From positions 1,426,001-1,490,000 of the forward strand of contig JAXMBL010000004.1 in NCBI GenBank assembly GCA_046349915.1: DNA of 64,000 nucleotides, read 5' to 3'. Positions 27,469 to 36,885 of the stretch are shown here, in pieces. The stretch's first letter is position 1; every line of letters starts with the position of its first letter. A program made the translations under genes and the position numbers. This DNA comes from CAIXSC01 sp046349915. GTDB lineage: Bacteria > Planctomycetota > Planctomycetia > Pirellulales > Pirellulaceae. The notes under the pieces were generated by a model. It was not told where the DNA came from. It did no database searches and worked only from the letters and a program-made list of their open reading frames with translations.

Positions 27469-28806
27469 ATGCCTCGCCCCACCTCACCTCACCAAGCCAC
27501 TCGCCGTCACTTCCTGCAAACTTCCGCCGCCCTGGCCGCAGCCGCCTCGCTGCCGCGCTGGTCGTCCGCCGCCTCGCCCAATGGCAAGCTGCGAACGGCC
27601 CACATCGGCGTCGGGGGTATGGGGGGAGCTGACCTGGGCTCGATCGCCTCACATGCCAAGGTCGAGGTTGCCGCCCTCTGCGACGTCGACCTCAACACCC
27701 TGAACGGCGCCGCCGCTCGTCATCCCCAAGCCAAGAAGTTTCGCGATTTCCGCGAAATGCTCGCGCAAATGGGCGACTCGATCGACGCCGTCGTTGTCTC
27801 GACCCCTGACCACACCCATGCCCCAGCCGCCATGTCGGCTCTGAACCACGGTAAGCCTGTCTATTGTCAAAAGCCATTAACCCACGAAGTTTTCGAAGCT
27901 CGAAAACTTCGCGAGGTCGCCGAGTCCAAAAAACTCACCACACAGATGGGAATCCAGGTCCACAGTAGCGCCCCCTATCGTCGGGCCGTCAAGATCATCC
28001 AGGAGGGAGCCATCGGCAAAGTTAGCCGAGTCTATGCTTGGTCCAATAAGAACTGGGGGTTCGATGGCGAAAAGCTCCCCAACACCCAACCCGTGCCAGG
28101 CCAGTTGGACTGGAACCTCTGGCTGGGAACCGCAGCCGACCGCCCCTATTCGCCGGGCGTCTTTCATCCAGGCAACTGGCGCAAGCTGATCGACTTTGGC
28201 ACGGGAACCCTGGGGGATATGGGCGTCCACATCTTTGATACTCCTTACGCCGCCCTCCAGTTGACTTTTCCCAAATGGGCCAAGACCACTTGCCGGAAGC
28301 CAACAGGGGTGGGACATCCCGAACGGAACATCGTCGAGTACGAGTTCCCGCAGACCCCCTATACGACCGAGTCCTTGATTTGGACTTGGTTTGATGGCTC
28401 GTACGCACCGCCGAAGAGCGAAGAACTCAAGCTGCCGGCGGGCGTTGAGTTGCCAGGTCAGGGGGCCTTGTTCATCGGCGAAGGAGGACTGTTATTGTTG
28501 CCCCACGTCGCCGAAGCTCGCCTGTTCCCCGAGGAGAAATTCAAGGACTACAAGCGGCCCGATGTGGCCAACGGCAACCACTACCATGAATGGGTCGAAG
28601 CCTGTCTCGGTAACGGCAAGACGAGCGCTGGTTTCGATTACGCCGGTCCTTTGACCGAGTCTCTTCTGCTGGGCGTCGTGGCCAACCGCTTCCCCGAAAC
28701 GAAACTCACTTGGGATGCGGCGAATTTGCAGGTCACCAATGTCGCCGAGGCCAACGCCTTGATTCGCCGAACTTATCGCGATGGATTCAAAGTCGAGAAC
28801 TTATAG
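27469..28806 (+). CDS. Gfo/Idh/MocA family oxidoreductase, Tat-exported
   Basis: A 445-residue protein. The start at ATG 27469 has GGAGA ten bases upstream and opens a twin-arginine signal (TRRHFLQTSAALAAAASLP). The NAD(P)-binding fold follows: LRTAHIGVGGMGGADLGSI, CDVDLNTLN, VVSTPDHTHAP, and the catalytic YCQKPLTHE, where family members usually have EKP. The C-terminal substrate domain ends VVANRFPETKLTWDAANLQV, typical of planctomycete exported dehydrogenases. Such enzymes bring NAD(P) bound during folding and oxidise sugars or sugar derivatives outside the cytoplasm. A CRP-like dyad lies upstream and a bidirectional terminator follows. Confidence 0.9.
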   Translation: MPRPTSPHQATRRHFLQTSAALAAAASLPRWSSAASPNGKLRTAHIGVGGMGGADLGSIASHAKVEVAALCDVDLNTLNGAAARHPQAKKFRDFREMLAQMGDSIDAVVVSTPDHTHAPAAMSALNHGKPVYCQKPLTHEVFEARKLREVAESKKLTTQMGIQVHSSAPYRRAVKIIQEGAIGKVSRVYAWSNKNWGFDGEKLPNTQPVPGQLDWNLWLGTAADRPYSPGVFHPGNWRKLIDFGTGTLGDMGVHIFDTPYAALQLTFPKWAKTTCRKPTGVGHPERNIVEYEFPQTPYTTESLIWTWFDGSYAPPKSEELKLPAGVELPGQGALFIGEGGLLLLPHVAEARLFPEEKFKDYKRPDVANGNHYHEWVEACLGNGKTSAGFDYAGPLTESLLLGVVANRFPETKLTWDAANLQVTNVAEANALIRRTYRDGFKVENL

Positions 28807-28835
28807 ACTCGCGATCAGCGCGGACAGAAAAGGAA

Positions 28836-28870
28836 ACAGCGGCAAGCACTCCATCAAGGCTTGCCGCTGT
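28836..28870. terminator. Bidirectional hairpin terminator
   Basis: ACAGCGGCAAGC (28836-28847) pairs perfectly with GCTTGCCGCTGT (28859-28870) around an 11-base loop. On the minus strand it is followed by TTTCCTTTT, and on the plus strand by CGTTTA. It lies between two convergent genes, so it can end both transcripts. Confidence 0.8.
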
Positions 28871-28901
28871 CGTTTACTTGCGGAGCGAACGGAAAGACAG
28901 C

Positions 28902-30551
28902 TTATCGCTTACGCTTTCCACCGCCTCCTCCGCCAGGGCCGCCTCCGCCACCTGGGCCGCCAGGGCCGCCTTTGGGCGAGGGCGAGTTACGTCCTGGCGA
29001 CGGTGAGGCTCGATTGAAGTTCGGACTAGGGCTGGATGCACCTTGAGGGCGTCCCATCGAGGCCTGAGTTGGCTTGGCGCCTCGCGCTGACGTCTGCTGG
29101 GACACCTGTGACCAGCTTTGAGCGTGGGCGCTTTGAGCAAGTTGCATTTGCTGTGGGGACACCTGCGAGTATTTCGTGTTCGACCCACTGCGTGATGTGG
29201 TCGGTTTGCCCGTTGACTTGTTGCCCGTTGACTTGCTGGACGAGCCAGTCGACGCTGGAGAGGACTTCTTCGTGGTCGTCGAGGGACGAGAAGTCTGCGT
29301 TGATTCTCGTGTGTTTGTGGACTGCCGCTGCGAACTCTTCGCGGCCGACGACGACGAACCGGTTTCGCTGGGCTTGTTCTGAATCTCGCCATCCCCCGCC
29401 GTCAAGGTTTTTGTTCCCTGGTCAGTTTCAATGGTCGTCGTGATCTCGCCTTTTTGGGCATTGGTCTCGATGGTGGCGTCGCCTCGTGAAGATTCAATCT
29501 CGGTCGAAGACTCAAAGCTCCCATTTCCATCGCCGGTCACGGTGGCTTGCGAGCTCCGGTTGACGTCGGTTTGCCCGTAGCTGCTGCGAGTTTTCGTGGC
29601 GGCTTCTCGACTATAGGAAATGGACCCATCCGAGTTTTTCTCGGCGGTAGCTGTCGTTGAGCGGGCGCCCGCGGCATAGGCGCCGGTGTCGTTATTCACC
29701 ACGCCGCCAGCGGATTGTTTGGAAATCGTTCCGCCATTTTCTGTTTTCGTTGTCGAGCCAGTCACAACGCCTGCTTGCGTGGTTGTGACTCCTCGAGGCG
29801 TCGTGGTGGTTCCTGCCGCGGCTGCGCCAAAGTAAGTCGTATTTCCTTGGGTCGCGGTCCCGGCCGCAGCGACTCCCGTTGTCCCTGGGCGTGTCGCATA
29901 GGCCGTGGCGCCGGTCAGTTCATTGACAACGGGGTCGACCAACAAACCGGCGACAAACGCACCATAGGGGGCGGCCACGTACGCTCCCCCGCCTCCTCCG
30001 CTGGCAGTTCCACTCGACGCCGTGCTCTGTCCCGCGTCGGCGTTGCCTTGATTGGCGGCAAACGCTTCATATTTGGCTCGAACGCGATCGATGGCCGCCC
30101 AGACGTCCGCCAACTGGACGCTCGCCGCCACTCCTAGTTTCGCTGTCAGCGCCAAATGTTGGTCGAGTTGACGCAGGACGGCCGGATACTGAGCTAGTTC
30201 GGCGATGGCAGCACGTGCGGCCGCCTTTTCCTCCGGGGTGAGCGTTCGCTGGATGTGACTCGCGGCGACAATCTGCAGTCGATCACTGGGTGTCTCGGCT
30301 CGCTTCGTGTCAGGTGATGCCGCGAGTTGTGAAGCGGCCGTGTGAATGTCCTCTGGGGACTGAGCGGCCAGCAGGATCTTCTCGATCACGGGGTCGGGAT
30401 AGAGGGCGATGCCTGCGACCAGGGCCTCTAGGGCAGGGCCGGTCAGTGGCGCCTCGGCTGACGACGCCGCGAACAACAGAGTGGCTCGCAGCAGTACGGC
30501 CGCACAGAATGTGCCGAGAAACAGGTGACGTACGGTAATCGTTGACGGCAT
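28902..30551 (-). CDS. DUF3300-like secreted protein with low-complexity tail
   Basis: A 549-residue protein with a signal peptide (LFLGTFCAAVLLRATLLFAA). Residues about 40-170 resemble DUF3300: LEALVAGIALYPDPVIEKIL, a helical middle, QYPAVLRQLDQHLALTAKLG and QLADVWAAIDRVRAKYEAFA. The remaining two thirds are low in complexity: Gly/Ala/Thr-rich, then Ser/Thr/Lys-rich, ending in a run of PGG and Gly repeats and the basic tip KRKR. An optimal GAGGAG site precedes the ATG. The tail suggests a surface-exposed or nucleic-acid/polyanion-binding extension, which is inference. Function unknown. Confidence 0.7.
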   Translation of the reverse strand: MPSTITVRHLFLGTFCAAVLLRATLLFAASSAEAPLTGPALEALVAGIALYPDPVIEKILLAAQSPEDIHTAASQLAASPDTKRAETPSDRLQIVAASHIQRTLTPEEKAAARAAIAELAQYPAVLRQLDQHLALTAKLGVAASVQLADVWAAIDRVRAKYEAFAANQGNADAGQSTASSGTASGGGGGAYVAAPYGAFVAGLLVDPVVNELTGATAYATRPGTTGVAAAGTATQGNTTYFGAAAAGTTTTPRGVTTTQAGVVTGSTTKTENGGTISKQSAGGVVNNDTGAYAAGARSTTATAEKNSDGSISYSREAATKTRSSYGQTDVNRSSQATVTGDGNGSFESSTEIESSRGDATIETNAQKGEITTTIETDQGTKTLTAGDGEIQNKPSETGSSSSAAKSSQRQSTNTRESTQTSRPSTTTKKSSPASTGSSSKSTGNKSTGKPTTSRSGSNTKYSQVSPQQMQLAQSAHAQSWSQVSQQTSARGAKPTQASMGRPQGASSPSPNFNRASPSPGRNSPSPKGGPGGPGGGGGPGGGGGGKRKR

Positions 30552-30815
30552 GGATGGCTCCTCACGGAAGTTTGCGAAAGACGCTCGTCAACTAATTGTT
30601 CGTTGCACACGAGAAAGGGACGAGAAAACGAGCGATTTCTTTGAAAAAACGGTTGTTGCTAGAACGCTACTTCGCGATGCCAAAAGGCAACTCGCTTGGC
30701 TCGATTGTGTGGCGCCGTCAGGGGCGGCATACTGAAGAGGCGTCGTTCACGCCGTGGACAGATGGTGATGTGTGGCTTTTTCCTGTCGCATTCAGACTCG
30801 AAGCGGACTCCTCTC

Positions 30816-31394
30816 ATGCCAGATCATGCTCCGGCTTCGCCCAAGATTGAACTGGATCGCTTCCGGCCCTACTTGCAGTTGCTCGCACGCCTGCAAATGC
30901 GCCGCGAGATTCAAGCGAAGGTCGATCCGTCCGATGTGGTCCAATTGACGCTGTTGAACGCGCATCAAGCTCGCGAGGGGTTTCGAGGGACGACGGAGCC
31001 GGAACTCGCCGCATGGCTCCGGCAGATTCTCGCGAGGAATCTCGCGCGAGTCTCTCGCGACTTGGGGCGAGACAAACGAAACATTGATCGCGAGCGTTCG
31101 TTGCAAGCTCAGTTGGATGAATCGTCGTTACGTATAGAAGCGTGACTGGCGAGCGACGAATCATCGCCGAGCCAACGAGCGTCGAGGAACGAGGAAGTGG
31201 TGCGACTTGCCGCCGCTGTCGCTCGCTTGCCCGAGGCGCAACGAACGGCGATCGAACTGCATTACTTTCAAGGTTGGACGATATCTCAGGTAGGCGACCA
31301 TCTCGATAAATCGACGACGGCGGCCGCCGGTTTGTTGCACCGAGGCTTGGTGGCGCTTCGGGCGGAGCTACGTGCTGGGCCGCAAGGTGGTTAA
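30816..31394 (+). pseudogene. ECF-type RNA polymerase sigma factor interrupted by an in-frame TGA
   Basis: One continuous frame from ATG 30816 to 31394 encodes a planctomycete-type ECF sigma factor, broken only by TGA at 31143-31145. Before it lies region 2 (YLQLLARLQMRREIQAKVDP, DVVQLTLLNAHQAREGFRG, LAAWLRQILARNLARVSRDL); after it is region 4 (LPEAQRTAIELHYFQGWTIS, VGDHLDKSTTAAAGLLHRGL). In related factors the linker reads like LEAWLA, so the TGA replaces a tryptophan codon TGG by one base. It could be a recent nonsense mutation, a sequencing error or a readthrough site. It lies 28 bases before the membrane kinase gene, a common planctomycete pairing of ECF sigma factor and kinase. Confidence 0.7.
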
Positions 31395-31421
31395 CCCTGT
31401 TTCCTGATCTTAGGTGCCCGC

Positions 31422-33113
31422 GTGGTTGATCTCGATGAACTCATTGCAGAATACCTGGTCGCCGAAGAGTCAGGCAATGTCGGGGAACGCGATCAATGGT
31501 TAGCACGTGCGGGTGAACGTGCGGAAGAGTTCGCCGCGTTTCTGCAAGATCACGTGGCGTTTCTTGCTGTGATGCACGATGCCACCACGCGAGCCGCGCC
31601 GCAATCGAACAGTTCTCCGTTTTACTTGCTTGCCGCGACCCACGATATCCACCCGGCTTCCAAACAAGTCGCTGCCTCGCGTGGGAACTTTGGCGATTAT
31701 GAATTGCTGGAGGAAGTGGGACGAGGAGGAATGGGAGTCGTGTTCCGCGCGCGGCATCGGGATCTGAATCGAGTCGTGGCGCTCAAGATGATTCTGGCTG
31801 GACAGTGGGCCGATGAGGCCGAGATTGCTCGATTTCGAGCCGAGGCGAGTGCGGCCGCGAAACTCAACCACCCTGGCATTGTCCCGATCTTTGAGTTTGG
31901 TCAGGTAAACGGACAGCACTTCTATGCGATGCCCTATGTCGAAGGTCCAAGCCTCGCGGAACGCATACGTTCGGGGCCGCTCGCCGCGCGTGACGCCGCG
32001 TCGCTCCTTCAACGAGTCGCCGAAGCTGTCGCCCACGCGCACTCGAAGGGTATCGTTCATCGCGATCTGAAGCCTGCGAACGTACTCTTGGCGACGGGAG
32101 TCTCCGAGCGAGCGTTGACGCCTCAAGGCGACTCCCGCTGCGAGCCTCGCATTACTGACTTCGGACTCGCCAAACAAATGTCGGCTGAGCCCGGGCTGAC
32201 TCGCACCGGTCAAGCCGTGGGGACGCCCAGCTATATGTCACCCGAGCAAGCGATGGGGCGAATCGCCGAAGTGGGACCCGCAAGCGATATCTACGCTCTC
32301 GGCGCCTTGCTGTACGAACTCCTGGTGGGGCGACCGCCGTTTCGAGCGGCGTCGGTTGCTGAGACATTGAAACAAGTGGTGGAGAGCGCTCCGGCGCCCC
32401 CACGATTACTCGATGCGACAGTACCGGGGGACCTCGAGACGATTTGCTTGAAGTGTCTCGAGAAATCCCCCGAGCATCGTTATCCATCGGCGCTCGCGGT
32501 CGCGAACGATCTACAGCGATTTTTGGAAGGCGAACCGATTCACGCTCGCAGCGTCAACTTAGCCAGTCGAGTGGCGATGGCGCTCGCGAAGCTGCGACAT
32601 CAAGAAGAGTTCGGTGGGTGGGGGCGAGCGGTGGCGTGTGCGGGCGGCGTCGTACTCGCCGCTCACCTGGCGATCTTCGCGCTAGAGGCGTTGAGTTACC
32701 CACCGTTCATCTCGTACTGGACTCCGCGAGCACTGATGTTTGCGTCGCTGTTCGCCATCTTCTGGCTCAATCGACCACACTCGCTGCTCCCCACGAATTC
32801 AGCCGAGCGTCTCATTTGGGCTTTGTGGAGCGGACTTTTCGTGAGTCTTGCTTCGGTGAATTTGGTGCTTGCGACTGCCGGTGTGCCGACTCAATTGAGT
32901 TATGCGATTTCGGCGGTGCTGGGAGGCTTTTGCTTTCTCATCCTCGGTAGTCACCTTTGGGGAGGCTGTTATGCCATCGGCGCGGCCTTCTTCCTGGCCG
33001 CTCCGTGGTTGGCCCAATTTCCGCGGTGGGCGCCGCTGGGCGATGGCCTACTGTGGTTCATCGCCCTGCTGGTGCTCGGTCTGCACTACTGGCCGAAACG
33101 CTCGACAAGTTAA
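31422..33113 (+). CDS. Serine/threonine protein kinase with C-terminal membrane domain
   Basis: A 563-residue Hanks-type kinase. After about 90 helical residues the kinase begins: glycine loop GRGGMGVVFRA (about 100-110), VALKMI with K122, catalytic HRDLKPANVL (H213, D215), a 20-residue insert, DFGLAK (D246) and GTPSYMSPEQA. All catalytic residues are present. The last 160 residues form about six hydrophobic segments (for example FASLFAIFWL and LLWFIALLVLGLHYW) instead of an extracellular sensor. GTG 31422 has TAGGTG upstream. It directly follows the interrupted ECF sigma factor, as in the ECF families where kinase and sigma factor act together. Signal and targets unknown. Confidence 0.88.
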   Translation: MVDLDELIAEYLVAEESGNVGERDQWLARAGERAEEFAAFLQDHVAFLAVMHDATTRAAPQSNSSPFYLLAATHDIHPASKQVAASRGNFGDYELLEEVGRGGMGVVFRARHRDLNRVVALKMILAGQWADEAEIARFRAEASAAAKLNHPGIVPIFEFGQVNGQHFYAMPYVEGPSLAERIRSGPLAARDAASLLQRVAEAVAHAHSKGIVHRDLKPANVLLATGVSERALTPQGDSRCEPRITDFGLAKQMSAEPGLTRTGQAVGTPSYMSPEQAMGRIAEVGPASDIYALGALLYELLVGRPPFRAASVAETLKQVVESAPAPPRLLDATVPGDLETICLKCLEKSPEHRYPSALAVANDLQRFLEGEPIHARSVNLASRVAMALAKLRHQEEFGGWGRAVACAGGVVLAAHLAIFALEALSYPPFISYWTPRALMFASLFAIFWLNRPHSLLPTNSAERLIWALWSGLFVSLASVNLVLATAGVPTQLSYAISAVLGGFCFLILGSHLWGGCYAIGAAFFLAAPWLAQFPRWAPLGDGLLWFIALLVLGLHYWPKRSTS

Positions 33114-33127
33114 TACATCCGGCTGCC

Positions 33128-36004
33128 TCACCGCCACGAAATGATCTTGAAGATGCCTTCGCGACGAGCCACTCGATCCGGCAACTCGAGCAATCGTTCG
33201 CGGCACACACTCAGTGCCACGCCCGCGGCGAACAACAAGCAACCGCCCATCGCCAGATAGACGCCGATCGCGACTTGCGGCCGATAGGCAAGGTTCACGA
33301 CGACGGTGGCGAGGTAGAGTGCGAGGATCGAGCCGCCCATCAAGGTGGGCGCCTTCAGACGTAACGACGCGCCGCTGGCCAACATCAGAATGGTTATGGT
33401 CAGCAGCGCTACATCATCAAGGGGAGACTTCATGATGCCCTGGTGATAGACCGTGGCAAGCAAGGCAATGGCCGTGACGAAGCTACCGAGCCAGAGTCCT
33501 ACGCTGACCAAATCACTCGGCTTTTCCTCGCGGAAACGAGCGATGTAGCTCACAATCAGCACCGCCAAACCACCGACGACCGCGAACAGTTCCGCCTTCC
33601 GCCACAACGGCAAGTCGATCAGGATGTGGAACGTCATGAAGGTCAGAGCGGCCAAGATCGCGGTGCTTGTCGCGTGCCACCAACGCTCGGGACCACGTAG
33701 AGCGAAGAGGATGGCCAGCAGACTTGCGACAGTCGTCAGAATCAGTGCGGTTAGATGCTCCCAGCTAGCCGCGGGGCCGAGCAATCGCATCAGTCCTTGA
33801 GCCATCGCGGCGACGCCCGCGACAACAATCAAGCTGTTGGCGATTAGGTAGAGCGGTCGCCCTGGCCCTTCCGCTCGAGTTGTCGTTGGTCCAAAGCGAT
33901 TGAAGATCTCTTGCGCGGAAACGCCAATCGTCCGAGCGGCAACCAACAAAACGACTCCCAGGACAGCATACAACAAGGTGTAGTAGGCGCTGGGAAGAGC
34001 CGCGTAGCCGATGAGTTCCCAGATGGCGGCGCAAGCCGCGATCGTAGCGAGATAATAGTTCGCTTCCTTGCGACGTATCCAAGCGGCCAGTGAATAGAAG
34101 ATCACCGCTTCGACAAAGACCAAACCGGCAATCAGATTCACGGGTCGACCAGATACGGGGAGCAGCGTCTGCTGAACGTACTCCAGGGTGCTCCCCGCAA
34201 CCGCGAGCATGATCAAAGCGGTCGCCAGGTGAGCAATCGCTTGCAGTGGTCCTCGCACGCTTCGTTCAATCCGCAAGCTTGACGCAAACATGTAGCCGAT
34301 TGGCAGCAGCATGAGAGCGGGCGCTTGTTGGTGCCATTCTTTGAGTTCCAAGTTGCGCAGGACGCCCGCCGCGCTCAACAACGCGGCGCCCGCACTGAGG
34401 AACAAATAAGCGGACATCGTCTGCCGATCATGGCTTCGCTCCAAGTAAGCCAAAAGTCGATTGGCCAGGGCCGCGATCGCCATGGCGCCGGCATAGTACC
34501 ATCCGGTGTCATAGGCCCAGCCCATTTCCGCGATGACATGACTGGTTGCTCGAGCGTGAAGTAACGCACCCAGCCCCAGCGCCAGAAAACTCAAGACCAA
34601 GCTAGTAGGCGAGAGGGTTCGCTGGAATCGATTGTTGTCGGATCGCAGAGTGCGTCCCAGCATGACGCCGATGATCGACACGCCGGTCATCAAGAGTATT
34701 AAGGTTTCGCCGGCGACATCGAGTCCCACGATGGTAACGCCCGCCAGCATGAGGCAAACGCCCGCGAGATACGTGTAGATGCCAATCCGTCGAACCACGA
34801 GATCGGAATACAAATAAGCGTAAGCGCCGGCGAGCCAGAGGCTCGCGGCCAGCCAAGTCGACTCGGTAAGCGCGACGCCGCTCCAGCGAATTCCGAATAG
34901 TTCGCTTGTCGGCTCGACGAAGAAACGCATGGATTGAGCCATAGCGAGAATGATCAAACCGGCGGCGAGTTGAAAGTGTCCGGACCAGAAGATCGCCAGG
35001 CCAAATCGTTTGCGGGGAAAATTCACCGACTCGGGCGAGAACGCCCGCTCGGCGTGGATGGAAATCAGTGCCAGCACCATCAAGGTGAGGCTGAGGTAGG
35101 TTGCGTCGGTGATTTTTCCGAGGCTGGCCATCAGCAAGAGAGTGGTCAAGGTGACGCCCAACTCGACCGCGACCACGAAGATCGCATCGCGCAGCAGGAA
35201 TACCGTCGCGACATACAGCCAGCAAATCACGAATGCTGCGACCCACAAATGGCCGTCGACGGTCAGCATCCCTTGATGCTCGTAGTACCACAGGTTCAGC
35301 GGCAAAACGACGCATCCCAAAAAGGCCAAGGCTCGACCCGCTGTTTCGAACCTGGTGCGCAGCGCGATGAAGCAGCCGCCAGCCAAGGTCGCCAGGCTCC
35401 CAACCCCCAAAAGCGTGGCGACCGCTAGGGGATTTTGGAAGATGCCGAGACTGGCAAGCCAGATCACAATGCCGAGCACCATGAGGCCGCCACCCAGCAT
35501 CAGGAGCCACTGAATGGCATGCGGATCAAGCAGCGCCGCCAGCATCCGACGGCTCCAGTGTTCCCGTGGCTCGGCGGGCGTAGGCGACGAGGGGCCAGGA
35601 GGACTAAAGGGACTTGCCGCAGCTCCCGAGCATTTGGGTGGCAGTGATGGTGGTGGTGGCGACTGGCTGTTTGTGTGACGTGGTGGAGGATCAATGGGCC
35701 ATTCGGACGGTGGCGATGGAGGGCTGAAATAGTCTTCAACCAGGAGCGATTCCTCCGCGAGTGTAGCGTTCACTATGGAATCATCGCCGAGGGGCGATGA
35801 TTGCAGCGGAGGGGGGGCGGTGGGGCTCTCCGGTGCGGCGCCTTTGGTCGGAATAGTCGTGGCAGTGGGAACCGTAGGTGCTGGTTGTACGGCCCCAGGG
35901 AGCAGCACAGTGCGGTGGCAGTAGGGACAGAGACATTTGGCGCCCGCAAATTCATCGCGGGCTCGCAGCAGCGATCCGCACACGCACTGATACATGATTG
36001 GCAT
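33128..36004 (-). CDS. Large polytopic membrane protein with N-terminal zinc ribbon
   Basis: A 958-residue protein I do not recognise by family. The N-terminus has a zinc-ribbon pattern, C7-V-C9 and C26-P-Y-C29, then a Pro/Ser-rich linker to about residue 145, then more than twenty hydrophobic segments to the end (for example WLLMLGGGLMVLGIVIWLAS and SLATLAGGCFIALRTRF). The arrangement of a zinc ribbon and long hydrophobic array recalls DUF2339/DUF2157-like membrane proteins. ATG 36004 is preferred, with AAAGAG a few bases upstream; ATG 35995 is an alternative. It converges with the kinase gene at a 14-base gap. Function unknown. Confidence 0.75.
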   Translation of the reverse strand: MPIMYQCVCGSLLRARDEFAGAKCLCPYCHRTVLLPGAVQPAPTVPTATTIPTKGAAPESPTAPPPLQSSPLGDDSIVNATLAEESLLVEDYFSPPSPPSEWPIDPPPRHTNSQSPPPPSLPPKCSGAAASPFSPPGPSSPTPAEPREHWSRRMLAALLDPHAIQWLLMLGGGLMVLGIVIWLASLGIFQNPLAVATLLGVGSLATLAGGCFIALRTRFETAGRALAFLGCVVLPLNLWYYEHQGMLTVDGHLWVAAFVICWLYVATVFLLRDAIFVVAVELGVTLTTLLLMASLGKITDATYLSLTLMVLALISIHAERAFSPESVNFPRKRFGLAIFWSGHFQLAAGLIILAMAQSMRFFVEPTSELFGIRWSGVALTESTWLAASLWLAGAYAYLYSDLVVRRIGIYTYLAGVCLMLAGVTIVGLDVAGETLILLMTGVSIIGVMLGRTLRSDNNRFQRTLSPTSLVLSFLALGLGALLHARATSHVIAEMGWAYDTGWYYAGAMAIAALANRLLAYLERSHDRQTMSAYLFLSAGAALLSAAGVLRNLELKEWHQQAPALMLLPIGYMFASSLRIERSVRGPLQAIAHLATALIMLAVAGSTLEYVQQTLLPVSGRPVNLIAGLVFVEAVIFYSLAAWIRRKEANYYLATIAACAAIWELIGYAALPSAYYTLLYAVLGVVLLVAARTIGVSAQEIFNRFGPTTTRAEGPGRPLYLIANSLIVVAGVAAMAQGLMRLLGPAASWEHLTALILTTVASLLAILFALRGPERWWHATSTAILAALTFMTFHILIDLPLWRKAELFAVVGGLAVLIVSYIARFREEKPSDLVSVGLWLGSFVTAIALLATVYHQGIMKSPLDDVALLTITILMLASGASLRLKAPTLMGGSILALYLATVVVNLAYRPQVAIGVYLAMGGCLLFAAGVALSVCRERLLELPDRVARREGIFKIISWR

Positions 36005-36292
36005 ATAAGTCTCTTTCAAGCAATGATTTGCGTCCGAATCCCGCCTGGGCTTTCCTGGTTCTCATGAACGGAGCGAGCAAATCTCCTGCAAGCATAGATC
36101 CCATCCCGGGCGACCCGTTACGCGAGAATTGCGAAAGTTACGACGCTTTTCTCGGATTGTGACCCACGATGATCCACTTCCGCGGATTCCTTGATTCCAA
36201 GGAATTGGCCCGTCTGGCGAATGTCTCTTCGGCAATTGCAGTAAACTGAGCTACGCGAAATGAGTTGGTTCCAGCAGCACGGGAGACTTGTC

Positions 36293-36718
36293 ATGAACCA
36301 GAATCAGAACCAGCCCACCCATCTTGCGTCGGTCGGTTATATCCTGTGGATTTTCGGTTTTACGGGGGCTCACCGCTTTTATTTCGGACGACCCGTTTCG
36401 GGCACGATCTGGCTCTTTACCTTCGGCCTCTTGGGAGTGGGATGGCTGATCGACCTGTTCTTAATCCCCGGAATGGCTCGTGATGCCGGGTTGCGCTACG
36501 AATCGGGGCCCACCGATTACTCGGTGGCTTGGATCTTATTGACGTTTCTCGGACTGTTCGGGATTCATCGCTTCTACCTGGGGAAACTGGGCACCGGCTT
36601 GATTTACCTCATATCCGGCGGGTTATTTGGTTTCGGAGTGCTGTACGATTTCTGGACCCTCAATGGTCAAGTCAGCGAGACCAATCACCGGTGGGTTTCC
36701 TTGAACGCCGGCGGTTGA
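36293..36718 (+). CDS. TM2 domain protein (two TM2 units)
   Basis: A 141-residue membrane protein with two tandem TM2 units. Each has two hydrophobic helices and the typical 'FTGAHRFYFGRPVSGTIWLF' and 'LFGIHRFYLGKLGTGLIYLI' pattern, ending in a Trp/Asp turn (GWLIDLFLIPG; YDFWTLNGQV). The start at ATG 36293 follows a GGGAGAC site and gives a polar MNQNQNQ N-terminus. TM2 proteins are widespread with no defined bacterial role. It is divergent from the zinc-ribbon membrane protein gene. Confidence 0.88.
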   Translation: MNQNQNQPTHLASVGYILWIFGFTGAHRFYFGRPVSGTIWLFTFGLLGVGWLIDLFLIPGMARDAGLRYESGPTDYSVAWILLTFLGLFGIHRFYLGKLGTGLIYLISGGLFGFGVLYDFWTLNGQVSETNHRWVSLNAGG

Positions 36719-36885
36719 GGGGAGTGACTACCCGAGGGACGCTTGGTCGGGCATAATCGATGCTCGCGGGAGCGACGATTGTAGCGTGCCAGGGGGAATC
36801 AACTTCCTCGGAAAGGCGCCGCTTCAAAGGTTCGAACTCGCGCGATGTCGTCGCCGATACCTCGTTCCAAATTTGGGAAGTCGCC

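Noticed and set aside
31143..31145. Genome-wide recoding of TGA as tryptophan
   Set aside because: Many genes in the window (for example 57731, 51924, 26054) end at TGA with sensible C-termini, so TGA works as a stop here.
36831..36850. GGTTCGAA box suggesting a tRNA gene
   Set aside because: No matching acceptor or anticodon stems around it; no tRNA was found anywhere in the window.
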